From: Nitrosomonas sp.
GTDB taxonomy: Bacteria > Pseudomonadota > Gammaproteobacteria > Burkholderiales > Nitrosomonadaceae
Reading direction: 5' to 3'
DNA: 59,736 nt
Assembly (NCBI GenBank): GCA_017879645.1
Contig: JAAEXZ010000006.1
Span: 1-59,736 of the forward strand
A model generated the notes under the pieces. That model had not been told where the DNA came from. It made no database searches and was given only the letters and a program-made list of their open reading frames with translations. Position numbers and translations under genes: made by a program. Shown here one piece after another: positions 43,578 through 53,293 of this stretch; the first letter of the stretch is position 1, and every line of letters begins with the position of its first letter.

Positions 43578-46364
43578 TCAGTTGCTTCCTGTGTTGGCGG
43601 CAGAATCAAGATAGGATTTTAGAGCCGTACAAGTTTGGTCAAATTGCTTTTGTATGGCTTTCAGGGCTTGTCCCGTCTTGTCATAATTCTGGTTCCGGGC
43701 TTCGTTTTCTACTGCACGGCAAAGCTCGGCCAAACTGTATGCTCCCACCTGACTGCTGCTCGACTTGAGCGTGTGCGAAACCATGCGAATGGTCTTGGAA
43801 TCGCCCGTACCCCAGGCTTGCTCGAGAGATTGCAATAGTTTATTAGAATTATCCAGATAGGTTTTGATGACCTGGGTTAGCAATTCGTCACCATAATCGG
43901 CTTGCAGTGCTCGGATGGAAACCAAAGCATCAGGATCGATTGCAGACTCGGAACGATTTTCTTTTTCAAACATGTCATGTGTACATTCGTTATGAGAGTG
44001 ACTTAACCAATTTTGAAGCATCTGATACAAATCTTTTCCCTTTATGGGCTTGGTAAGATAGTCATTCATTCCAGCTTCCAGGCACCTTTCCCGATCACCC
44101 TCGATTGCGTTTGCAGTCAATGCGATAATCGGGAAATCAGGGAGCAGTCCTGTTTTCTGAAGTTGCCTGATTTCACCCGTAGCTTTATAGCCATCCATCT
44201 CTGGCATCATGCAGTCCATCAAAACAAGATCATATGTGTTATGTCTCACCGCTTCAATTGCTTCCAGGCCATTTTGTGCAACTTCAACGGTGCAGCCAAA
44301 GTTTCGCAACATTCCAAGGGCAACTTCCTGGTTTACGGGATTATCTTCGGCCAATAGCAAATGTGCTTTCAATTGTGGATAAGCAGAAGATTTTGAGTCG
44401 CTCGGCATTTTGGGTTCCGGTGAGGATACATCGGTTACATTGGCGCCCGCAGCCAAAGCCTGTACAAAACATTGATAGAGCTCGACTTTACGAATAGGTT
44501 TCGTCATATAAACAACAAACCCGGCTTTCTTGGCTTCTGCTGCTTCACCTTTGTAATGTGTAGAAGTCAACATGATCAGTGGTATTTTGCCCCAGATAGA
44601 ATCGGCTTTTATTTTCTGTCCGAGTTCCAGTCCATTCATATTGGCCATTTTCATGTCAATCAGGGCGAGATCGAATGGTTTACCCATTGCACTGGCATCT
44701 TTTAATTTCTCTAGTGCTTTAAGGCCACTGGAAACAGCGCTGACCTGCATACCCCATGATTGGGCATAGGTACGCAAAATATCGCGGCTGGTATGATTAT
44801 CTTCTACAATTAGAAGCCTGATAGCGTTCAGGGCTGAAACTTCTATAGTGGAACTGGCTAATTCCGAACTGTTGACAGGCGTCAATGGCAGGGAAAAAGT
44901 GAAAGTTGCACCTTGTCCAAGATGACTGCTGACATTGATTTCATGACCACCCATCAATTCAACCAGTTGTTTGCAGATGGCTAAACCCAGACCTGTACCG
45001 CCGTATTTTCGCGTTGTTGAACCATCCGCTTGCGTAAATGCCTGAAATAATCTCGGCAAAATATTTTCACTAATACCGATACCGGTATCCCTTACACTGA
45101 ACTGAATCCAATCCGAATGAGGGTGGGTATCTTTGGAGGCATTCTGGTTCAGATTGATGTCCACCACGACTTCACCTTGCTCGGTAAATTTGATGGCATT
45201 TCCGACCAGATTACCGAGAATCTGCCGGATTCGTGTTGGATCGCCTGTTACCCATTCTGGCACGCCGGGCGCTATCCGGTAATTCAATTCGAGATGTTTG
45301 CTGTGCGCGCGTTCCGAAAATAACTCGATGACATCTTCAATGGATTTGTGAAGATTGAAATTGATATGTTCCAATTCGAAGCGTCCGGCTTCTATTTTGG
45401 AGAAATCCAGAATGTCGTTAATAATCGACAAGAGTGATTCGCCGGAGTTATGCAGTATGTTGATGAGATGCAACTGTTTTGCATTTAACTGCGTATCGAG
45501 CAGTAACTCGGCCATTCCCAGAACCCCATTCATCGGGGTACGAATTTCATGACTCATGGCGGCGAGGAATTGCGATTTGGCAATGTTGGCAGCTTCTGCC
45601 ACTTCCTTGGCTTGGCGCAATTCAATGGTGCGCTCCTCGATTTTTTTCTCTAGATCGGCATGATATTGCACTAACTCGTGGTCTCTGAGTTGAATTTGCT
45701 CGAGCATATTGTTAAATGCATCGACAAGTGTGCCAACTTCATCATTTTCATCATGTTTTGAAACGCGTAGTGTATATTCTGCTGACTGGGTTACTTTTTG
45801 CACGGTAACCGATAGGTCGAGAATAGGTTGGACAGCTTTTGAAGCCATACGGCGTGCCATGAAAGTGGCCACCAGCAGCGTTGCCAGTACTGCCAAGGCA
45901 GAAATGACCAAACTCCATCCCAGTTGTGCCCACATGCCGCCTAATGCATAGCGGACTTCAAGATTACCGACATGCTCTTCGCTTACGATGACAGGCTGGG
46001 TGATCTGTATGCCTTGAAAAGGAAACCATGATGGAAGCCATACTTGTTTCTCGCTATTAAAATGGGCGATTTCCTGACCATCCAGCGTAGTTAACGATGC
46101 TTTAATAATCGCGGGAATCTTGCGGAGTGAATTCAGCGTTTCCTGCGCACTCTTGTTGTCGAGAAAAGCCAGTGATGCCTGTGAATTACTAGCGGTCACG
46201 CGAGCCAATCCGGCCAATTGCTCTTTGGCTGTATTCAGAGAATTCCGGACTTCATTGGCTGTAATCAGGACAAAAACCAGTAGCATCGAACTGGCTAGGC
46301 TGATAAAAATGATCAATAGCAGCTTGCTGGCTATCGAGCGGTTCTTATTGGATGGAGTAATCAT
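43578..46364 (-). CDS. Hybrid sensor histidine kinase with HPt domain (BarA-like architecture)
   Basis: This is a 928-residue membrane kinase. TM1 (about 13-36) and TM2 (about 147-170) flank a periplasmic CHASE8-like sensor of about 110 residues. HAMP (about 171-225), HisKA (His272 in [11 protein letters not shown]) and HATPase (about 375-495, GGTGLGLAI) follow. Then come receiver 1 (Asp570), receiver 2 (Asp717) and an HPt domain (His864 in SHTLKSSS). All phosphorelay residues are present. It lies 40 bases after a YfiR-family gene and one base before the receiver-GGDEF-EAL gene, so a relay from the envelope to c-di-GMP is likely. Confidence 0.94.
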   Translation of the reverse strand: MITPSNKNRSIASKLLLIIFISLASSMLLVFVLITANEVRNSLNTAKEQLAGLARVTASNSQASLAFLDNKSAQETLNSLRKIPAIIKASLTTLDGQEIAHFNSEKQVWLPSWFPFQGIQITQPVIVSEEHVGNLEVRYALGGMWAQLGWSLVISALAVLATLLVATFMARRMASKAVQPILDLSVTVQKVTQSAEYTLRVSKHDENDEVGTLVDAFNNMLEQIQLRDHELVQYHADLEKKIEERTIELRQAKEVAEAANIAKSQFLAAMSHEIRTPMNGVLGMAELLLDTQLNAKQLHLINILHNSGESLLSIINDILDFSKIEAGRFELEHINFNLHKSIEDVIELFSERAHSKHLELNYRIAPGVPEWVTGDPTRIRQILGNLVGNAIKFTEQGEVVVDINLNQNASKDTHPHSDWIQFSVRDTGIGISENILPRLFQAFTQADGSTTRKYGGTGLGLAICKQLVELMGGHEINVSSHLGQGATFTFSLPLTPVNSSELASSTIEVSALNAIRLLIVEDNHTSRDILRTYAQSWGMQVSAVSSGLKALEKLKDASAMGKPFDLALIDMKMANMNGLELGQKIKADSIWGKIPLIMLTSTHYKGEAAEAKKAGFVVYMTKPIRKVELYQCFVQALAAGANVTDVSSPEPKMPSDSKSSAYPQLKAHLLLAEDNPVNQEVALGMLRNFGCTVEVAQNGLEAIEAVRHNTYDLVLMDCMMPEMDGYKATGEIRQLQKTGLLPDFPIIALTANAIEGDRERCLEAGMNDYLTKPIKGKDLYQMLQNWLSHSHNECTHDMFEKENRSESAIDPDALVSIRALQADYGDELLTQVIKTYLDNSNKLLQSLEQAWGTGDSKTIRMVSHTLKSSSSQVGAYSLAELCRAVENEARNQNYDKTGQALKAIQKQFDQTCTALKSYLDSAANTGSN

Positions 46365-46404
46365 TGCCTGATTTTTGCGTTAATCGTTTTAAATTGAAAC
46401 AAGA

Positions 46405-46956
46405 TCATCGACCTCGAACATCACGTGCAATTTGCAGCAATTGCGCGTTTAATTTCAGCCCAACATGTTTGACTTTTTCCAGATTGACTTCAAAATTTAG
46501 GTTTTTACCGTCATTAATAAGAGATACCATGCCGCCCATGTCAAGAAATCCATTGATATTACTGACGATCAATATCGGCTGATTGCCTATAATCTTGAGC
46601 CACTGACGGACTTGCTCAATATTCTCCTCGCGTGGCAAGAACAACAATTGGCAATCATCAAGCGGCTCATTGATGCTTGTACGTTTGATGCGCACCGGTT
46701 TGCTTTGCGCAGCACGACCGTTGATCGCATCCAGTTCTTCAAAAGGCGAGCTTTTGGTTGAGCATAACGTAATATGATCCGTAACGATACCCTGCGGCCA
46801 CTCGGTAAACTTCATGAAATTATAGAGAAAAGCAGCCGTTAATGTCTGTTCGCTTGCTGCCGGTGCGGCTGAGGCGATTGGAGCGGTGAGGGTAGAAATA
46901 CCTCCGAGGCAACTGATTAACAGGTATATACGAATCATGGAAGTTAGGCGTTTCAT
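46405..46956 (-). CDS. YfiR-family (DUF4154) periplasmic protein, copy 1
   Basis: This 183-residue protein has a signal peptide (MKRLTSMIRIYLLISC, cleavage near ASA about residue 30). The DUF4154 domain follows, with EQTLTAAFLYNFMKFTEWP, VSNINGFLDMGGM and a C-terminal LLQIARDVRGR. Cys65 and Cys102 could form a disulfide. In Pseudomonas YfiR is the periplasmic repressor of the cyclase YfiN. Here no YfiN is adjacent, but a hybrid kinase follows 40 bases downstream. The start is one base after the stop of the broken TonB receptor. It pairs with an equal-length paralogue at 55384-55935. Confidence 0.9.
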   Translation of the reverse strand: MKRLTSMIRIYLLISCLGGISTLTAPIASAAPAASEQTLTAAFLYNFMKFTEWPQGIVTDHITLCSTKSSPFEELDAINGRAAQSKPVRIKRTSINEPLDDCQLLFLPREENIEQVRQWLKIIGNQPILIVSNINGFLDMGGMVSLINDGKNLNFEVNLEKVKHVGLKLNAQLLQIARDVRGR

Positions 46957-46957
46957 G

Positions 46958-49007
46958 TTAAAAGCCCCGTTCCAGTCGAAAACGTACAGTCCGTCCATCC
47001 ATGCGGATCGTATCCTGAATATGTTCACTTCCTCCAATCATTTTGGGATGCTGATCCAGAACATTATATGTGTCGATAGAAGGCTGGAAGCCAAAAAAGG
47101 GTTTTGCAGCGGTAATATTGATATTAAAAGATAATATGCCGGAGCTGCTTCACCGCTTAATGTGCGGCGCTTGTCGATAAATATTTCTTCAAGTCTCAAG
47201 CGCATGCGATCGTTGAATAAAGGCTCAGTATAGTGCAACTTGACGAGATTCCGTGGCGAATTGATGGCATGAACCCAGTTGTTGCCCGATGCTTCGTCCC
47301 GCATGTCGGTCTGGTTATAAGTCCAGCTCAGCTTGATCAACCGGTCATTGTCCCAATGCTTTTCGCCCTGTAATTCAAAACCCAAGCTTTGGGGTGCACC
47401 TGTATTGACAAATTGCGCTGTACTTGGATCTTGAACCAGAAGTTTTTTTAAGTCATTGAAGAATACCGTGCCCAGGAAACGGACACCGTGAATAGGATAC
47501 CATTCGGCGATGGCTTCGTAACTTTTGATCAATTCTTCACGATTATTGGGATTGCTGGCATTGGCATTCAATAATACATAATCCCATTCATAAATATTGG
47601 GAGCGCGGAACACCGAACCATACAGCAGTTTTGTCGTCAGGGTCGATGTGGCATGCCATATCAGACCTACACGCGGGTTAAACTGCAAGTGATCGATCAA
47701 ATGATGATGATCCAGACGTAATCCCACATTGAACAATACCGTATCGATCAAGTGGTATTCGTCCTGGATATAGGCGCCAACCCGAACACCGTGGTTATTA
47801 CTGTCGTTATACAAATAGTAAGGACTGATGTCGTAGTTGATCATCTGCTGACGTTGATCGTACTGAAAATCGACACCTGCAACCCATTTGTGATCCTTGA
47901 ACTGGGTGCCAGTCAGTTTGAATTCTCCACCCCACCAGCGAGTTGCGGCGACATCCTTGTTGATGACACGCAAGAATTGAAATTTCTCTGCGTTGAGATC
48001 GTAAGCTTCGATCGTATGATAATCATACCAGTGATGGAACCCGCGCATCTGCAACCCCAGATTGGCATTGATCCGCGTGTTGTACTCCAGATCCGTATAA
48101 ATCTGCCGGTCTACCGTATAAAAATCCTTGTCGTTGAAGATGGCTCCAAATGGAGCCGTCGGTGCACGGCGGAAACGATTGGCATACCCAGCACTGAGGG
48201 TAAAACCACGATAATTCAATCGACTAAACAAGCGGCTACTGCGTTCCTGGTCCATGTTATGGGCAATGCCATTGTTGAATTCCGAGAATTCAGGGAAAAA
48301 TAACGTATCATTGCCATGACTCAAAAACTGAGACGCATTCAGCAAGAAATCCGCACCGTTTTTCCATTGTTTGCCATACGTAAAACGCCCTTGGTACATG
48401 CCCAGACTTCCGGTTTCACCCGTCAGTCTGAGTCCGTTAATATCCTGCCTCTGCTTGGTAATTACGTTGATTATCCTTAGCACTGCATTGGCACCGCATA
48501 CCGATGATCCCGAACCTGGAATGTACCCGATACGATCGATAATGTTCGTGTCGAGCATAAATTCATTACTGATAAATCCTTGATTAAAAACAGCATCGTT
48601 CATGCGGCGATCGTTGGTCATGATCAGCACGCGTGAAATGTAATCAGCGGTGCGACCAAATCCGCGTACGCCCAAATAGGTATAATTGCGATCATCACGA
48701 ACGTACAGGTCGCGCATGGCGCTGAGGGCTCGGCCAGCGTGCGCCAGCCAAAGCTGCGGATGTTTTCTGTGGTCAGGACTTCCACAGCAGAAGGGGCTTC
48801 GGAGGATTTTTGCGTGAATCGGGATGCGGTTTGCACTTCAACATTAACCAACTGTGTCAGCGGTAAATCAAATAACTCATCGTTCTTTTGTGTGCGAACG
48901 GTCAACGGGAATAAAACCAGTGCGAGCAATGACCACTTCCGAAGCTCTAATGTCGAATTGCTATTCGAAACTTTCAATGCGTCATCCGATAAACGCACAA
49001 TAGTCAT
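46958..49007 (-). pseudogene. Frameshifted TonB-dependent receptor (different subfamily)
   Basis: The N-terminal part (MTIVRLSDD..., then LTQLVNVEVQTASRFTQKSSEAPS and RSFGWRTLAE) is read from 49007. The frame is lost at about 48726-48731, where one base is missing in the GGG/C run; the next frame continues ALSAMRDLYVRDDRNYTYLGVRGF for about 550 residues. A second one-base loss in the A run at 47126-47129 shifts the frame again. Restoring it gives NINITAAKPFFGF and a proper receptor C-terminus, RLERGF, with TAA at 46958-46960. The conserved plug motif reads SSVCGANAVLRIINVITK, with Cys and Arg at normally Trp/Tyr and Gly positions. The gene is clearly decayed. Confidence 0.88.
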
Positions 49008-49008
49008 T

Positions 49009-51114
49009 TTAAAAACGCCATGACACACCACCATAAATTCCTTGCGGAATGACAGTCGGTATCGTCGGAATGGTATCGGGTACAAACTCCCTATGGTGTT
49101 GGCTGAACAAGTTCTGACCGACAACGAACAACTCGGTGTTGGGTTTGATCTTGTAGAGCAATTTGGCATCCATCGTCACGTAACCAGGAATGTTGTAAAA
49201 CGTGATTGGGCTGACATAGCGCAACCACAGATTCAACTGCAGTTTTTCTGAGAAATCGTAATTCGAGCGTAGGGAAAAGCGATGGTGCGGGCTGATTTTG
49301 TCCGCGCCGCCTGTGGTTGGATCGAATTCCTGCAGCAGGTCATTGGAACGCATATGCATTTTCAGAAAACTGTAACTGCCCTGCAAACGCCAGTTATGGC
49401 GCGGCTTCCAGTCCACCGAGGTTTCGAATCCGTAGGTCAGTGCCGAGGCGTTATTGTTCAACGTGAGCGGGGCAATGAAACGCAACGGCACACCTGTTCC
49501 CGGTACGAGATTACCCAAATTGATATCACGCAACTGATCAAAGTCATTGATGAATCCGGTCATGTCGATGGATGCTTGCGAAGTCAATTGCCGGCGGTAA
49601 CCCAGTTCGTAAGCGATCATCTTTTCCGATTTGAATTGGCTCGTGCCGTGTACTTGCGACGTAATGGCAAACGGTATGCTGGAAAATCTGGGCAAATCGT
49701 TGATCAATCCAGTATTTAAGAGGAAATCGTTTTCCGAGCGAGATGGGGTTCTGACCGCACGTGATACGGCTGCCCAGATCGAATTCTCCGAGTTGGGTGT
49801 CCACATGAGACGTGCATTGGGCTGGATTTCCCAACCTGTGAAGTCGTTGTGCTCGAACCGGCTACCCACGGTGAATACCAGCCGATCAGGAATCAGCGTG
49901 ACATCGTCGCGGACAAACGTACTGATCAGGTGATTGGTTTGTGCCTGTGGCGAAAATGTCACAAACGGGTTGTTCCAGACTTTGTTGTGATACAAGCGGT
50001 AGTTGCTGCCCCAGGTGATGCTGTGCCGATCAAACAACGGAAAGCGATGTTGAAAATCGACATCGAAACTTTCCGAATCGGAACTGGCAATCGGAAACAG
50101 CAGGAAGCGATTCCGATCATAGTAGGTTTGCAGCATGATGGCGGATTGTTCCGAGTAGGTGCGATCCCAGCGAAAGCGGATATTGCCGCCTTCCTGATGG
50201 CCGCGCAAATTGCGCTGTAAATTCGATGCAAGACTCAGCCCATCCCGATCCAGTGCATTGCCGTCGAAGTTCAGGAACATGTCGCCTTGCAGGGTAAATT
50301 GATCGATCCCGCGAAGATGGTCTACTCTAAAACCACCTCGGGCGGAATGCCATTGATCGTTTGTGCTTTCACCGATTAACGATTGCGTGTGATCCCGTGT
50401 AAATCCTTTCGCATAAACCCGAAACGGCGTTTCGGCATTGATGCGGCCACCATAGCGACCGCTGACAAAGCCGCGTTCAAAACTGCCACCGCCAGCGGTC
50501 AACAATGAACCCTGCGTGTCGGCGGCTTTCTTGGTGATGATATTGATCACGCCATCGACCGCATTCGACCCCCACACCGAGGCTGCGGGTCCGCGAATGA
50601 CTTCTATACGCTCGATGTCCTCCATCAACGTATCCTGCTGTTCCCACAGCACGCCTGAGAACAAGGGAGAATAAACGCTGCGTCCGTCCATCAGCACTTG
50701 CAGCTTATTGGCATACAGACCATTGAAACCGCGTATGCTGACAGCCCACTTGTCCGTGCTGGAACGTTCGACCTGCACGCCTGGAGCCATTCTAAGGGCA
50801 TCCGGGATATTCGTTGCACCTGAACGCCTGATGTCATCCTGAGTAATGACAAAAACTGCGGAAGCCACTTCGGTCAGTTTTTGTGAGCGTCGCGATACCG
50901 AGGTGACTTCGACTTTCATCAGCTCCTCAATGGTCAAATCCAATAAAGGACCGCTTTCACGTGTGCCGGCAGCGTGACTGATATATGAAGAAAATGAAAG
51001 TGTTGCTATGGCCATGAATTTCCAGCCTGCCTGCAAGATCAAGCCGGAATGCTTACGCACAGCACTTGCATTTAAGCGATTAAGTTTTGATAAGGCGTTA
51101 ATTCTTCTAACCAC
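49009..51114 (-). CDS. TonB-dependent receptor, tandem copy A
   Basis: This is an outer membrane receptor of about 701 residues. After the leader come LLDLTIEELMKVEVTSVSRRSQ, a plug (ITQDDIRRSG, IRGFNGLYANKLQVLMDGRSVYSP, VIRGPAASVWGSNAVDGVINIITKK) and a barrel ending GVSWRF. The annotated start is a GTG without a clear ribosome site; an internal start nearer the hydrophobic leader (FMAIATLSFSSYISHA) is possible. The plug is almost identical to copy B over about 150 residues, whereas the barrels differ more. Ligand unknown. The stop is one base before the ATG of the downstream pseudogene. Confidence 0.9.
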   Translation of the reverse strand: MVRRINALSKLNRLNASAVRKHSGLILQAGWKFMAIATLSFSSYISHAAGTRESGPLLDLTIEELMKVEVTSVSRRSQKLTEVASAVFVITQDDIRRSGATNIPDALRMAPGVQVERSSTDKWAVSIRGFNGLYANKLQVLMDGRSVYSPLFSGVLWEQQDTLMEDIERIEVIRGPAASVWGSNAVDGVINIITKKAADTQGSLLTAGGGSFERGFVSGRYGGRINAETPFRVYAKGFTRDHTQSLIGESTNDQWHSARGGFRVDHLRGIDQFTLQGDMFLNFDGNALDRDGLSLASNLQRNLRGHQEGGNIRFRWDRTYSEQSAIMLQTYYDRNRFLLFPIASSDSESFDVDFQHRFPLFDRHSITWGSNYRLYHNKVWNNPFVTFSPQAQTNHLISTFVRDDVTLIPDRLVFTVGSRFEHNDFTGWEIQPNARLMWTPNSENSIWAAVSRAVRTPSRSENDFLLNTGLINDLPRFSSIPFAITSQVHGTSQFKSEKMIAYELGYRRQLTSQASIDMTGFINDFDQLRDINLGNLVPGTGVPLRFIAPLTLNNNASALTYGFETSVDWKPRHNWRLQGSYSFLKMHMRSNDLLQEFDPTTGGADKISPHHRFSLRSNYDFSEKLQLNLWLRYVSPITFYNIPGYVTMDAKLLYKIKPNTELFVVGQNLFSQHHREFVPDTIPTIPTVIPQGIYGGVSWRF

Positions 51115-51236
51115 CGAAGTGTCTTAAATTAGATTTACATATGCCCAATCATAAATTGCCCCGATGCTGACTAATGGATTGATTAAAATATTTTTTGGGG
51201 CGTTATTTGAGCTCTTGCTTTATTGATCTTGCTGGG

Positions 51237-53276
51237 TCAAAAGCGCCATTGCACACCGACATAAACACCCCGTGGGATCGTGGCAGCAGTGGTGGGAATC
51301 GTATCGGAAACAAATTCTCTGTGATTCTGACTGAACAGGTTTTGTCCTACGATAAAAATCTCTGTATTTTTTAGGGGTTTATACAACAGCTTGGCATCCA
51401 TCGTTACATAATTCGAGATGTTGTAAAACGGAATGGCGTCGACATAGCGCAACCAAAGATTCAGTTGCAGTTTTTCGGAGAAATCGTAATTGGATCGTAG
51501 TGATAAGCGGTGCTGAGGACTGATTTTATCGGCACCACCGGTAGTGGGGTCGCTACGTTGCAGAAGGACATTGGAAGTGACGTGCATGTCCAGGAAGCTG
51601 TAACTGCCTTGCAGGCGCCAATTGTGGCGAGGTTTCCAGTCGATTGAGGTTTCAAAACCATAAGTGAATGCCGTTGCCCGATTATTCATTAATACCGGTG
51701 CGATAAGCTGCCGAGGCAATCCAGTGGTCAGTGTGAACGCACCGAGACTGAGATCCCTCAACTGATCGTAATCGTTAATGAAGCCTGTCATATCGATGGA
51801 GGCTTGCTGAGATAACTGACGCCGGTAGCCGATTTCATAAGCAAGCAATTTTTCTGAATCGAATTGAGACGATGTCTGCAATACGGATGTCACAGAAAAG
51901 GGGAGTGCAGACAAGCCGGGAATGCCTCGGAGTTCACCGGTATTGAGTGTTAAATCGTTTTCTCCGCGCGATGGCGTTCTCACAGCACGGGAGACAGCAG
52001 CCCAGAAGGAATGCTCGTTATTCGGTGTCCACATTAGTCGGGCATTGGGTTGTATCTCCCAACCGGTAAAATCGTTATGCTCGAAACGACTACCCAGGGT
52101 CATCGACAGTTGCTCCGGTATCAGAATAATGTCATCGCGAATGAACGTGCTGATCAGATGATTGGTGCGTGTACGCGGCGAAAACTGCATGAATGGAGTA
52201 TCAAATACAGTGTTGTGATACAGGCGATAATTGCTCCCCCATGTCACATTATGCCGGTCATACAAGGGAAATCGATGCTGAAAATCGATATCGAAACTTT
52301 CTGCGTCAATGACACCGATTGGCATCAGATGCGTACGGATGCGATCATAATAGCTTTGCAGCATGATCGAGGATTGCTCCGAAAAAGTTCGATCCCAGCG
52401 AAAGCGAATATTGCCGCCTTCCTGATGTCCCCGTAGCCCCGCATTGAGGTTTGGAGCTAGGCTGAGTCCAGCACTATTGAGAGTATTGCCGTCGGCCATA
52501 TAGAACACGTCACCCTGCAAGGTGAATTGATCGATCCCGCGCTGATGATCGATGCGAAAGCCGCCACGTGCGGAACGCCATTGGTCGTTGACACTATCGC
52601 CCGTCAGGGATTGGGTATGATCTCGACTGAATCCCTTGGCGTAAATCCGAAAAGGCGTATCTTCATTGATTCTGGCGCCATAACGAGCACCAGCAAACCC
52701 TTGCTCGAAACTACCGCCCCCGGCAGTCAGTAACGTACCTTGAGTATCCGCGGCTTTCTTGGTAATGATATTGATGACGCCATTGACAGCGTTGGATCCC
52801 CATACCGAGGCAGCCGGTCCACGGATCACTTCGATACGATCGATATCTTCCATCATCGTATCCTGTTGCTCCCAGAGTACGCCCGAAAAAATCGGCGAGT
52901 AAACGCTGCGCCCGTCCATCAGCACTTGCAGTTTATTGGCATACAAGCCATTGAAACCGCGTATGCTGACCGCCCATTTGTCAGTGCTGACGCGCTCGAC
53001 CTGAACACCAGGCGCCATGCGCAATGCATCGGGAATGTTCGTGGCGCCCGAACGGCGAATGTCATCCTGCGTGATGACGAATACGGCGGAGGCAACTTCA
53101 GTGAGTTTTTGTGACCGCCGGGATACCGATGTGACCTCGACACGCATCAATTCCTCGATGGACATATCCAGCAGCGTGTTGTTGGCACGCAGTGTGGTGG
53201 CATTAACCCAAATTGGGTAATAGTGCACAATACCTACAACCAAAAAGATCCATAACCTCCGTATCCGGGTGCGCAT
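51237..53276 (-). CDS. TonB-dependent receptor, tandem copy B
   Basis: This is an outer membrane receptor of about 679 residues. The leader begins MRTRIRRLWIFLVVGIV and is followed by LLDMSIEELMRVEVTSVSRRSQ. The plug has IRGFNGLYANKLQVLMDGRSVYSP and the barrel ends GVQWRF. ATG 53276 is chosen, 17 bases after the stop of copy C; an ATG at 53306 lies inside copy C and is unlikely. A 122-base gap with no gene separates it from copy A. Ligand unknown. Confidence 0.9.
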   Translation of the reverse strand: MRTRIRRLWIFLVVGIVHYYPIWVNATTLRANNTLLDMSIEELMRVEVTSVSRRSQKLTEVASAVFVITQDDIRRSGATNIPDALRMAPGVQVERVSTDKWAVSIRGFNGLYANKLQVLMDGRSVYSPIFSGVLWEQQDTMMEDIDRIEVIRGPAASVWGSNAVNGVINIITKKAADTQGTLLTAGGGSFEQGFAGARYGARINEDTPFRIYAKGFSRDHTQSLTGDSVNDQWRSARGGFRIDHQRGIDQFTLQGDVFYMADGNTLNSAGLSLAPNLNAGLRGHQEGGNIRFRWDRTFSEQSSIMLQSYYDRIRTHLMPIGVIDAESFDIDFQHRFPLYDRHNVTWGSNYRLYHNTVFDTPFMQFSPRTRTNHLISTFIRDDIILIPEQLSMTLGSRFEHNDFTGWEIQPNARLMWTPNNEHSFWAAVSRAVRTPSRGENDLTLNTGELRGIPGLSALPFSVTSVLQTSSQFDSEKLLAYEIGYRRQLSQQASIDMTGFINDYDQLRDLSLGAFTLTTGLPRQLIAPVLMNNRATAFTYGFETSIDWKPRHNWRLQGSYSFLDMHVTSNVLLQRSDPTTGGADKISPQHRLSLRSNYDFSEKLQLNLWLRYVDAIPFYNISNYVTMDAKLLYKPLKNTEIFIVGQNLFSQNHREFVSDTIPTTAATIPRGVYVGVQWRF

Positions 53277-53293
53277 GTTATCTTTGACAGTGT

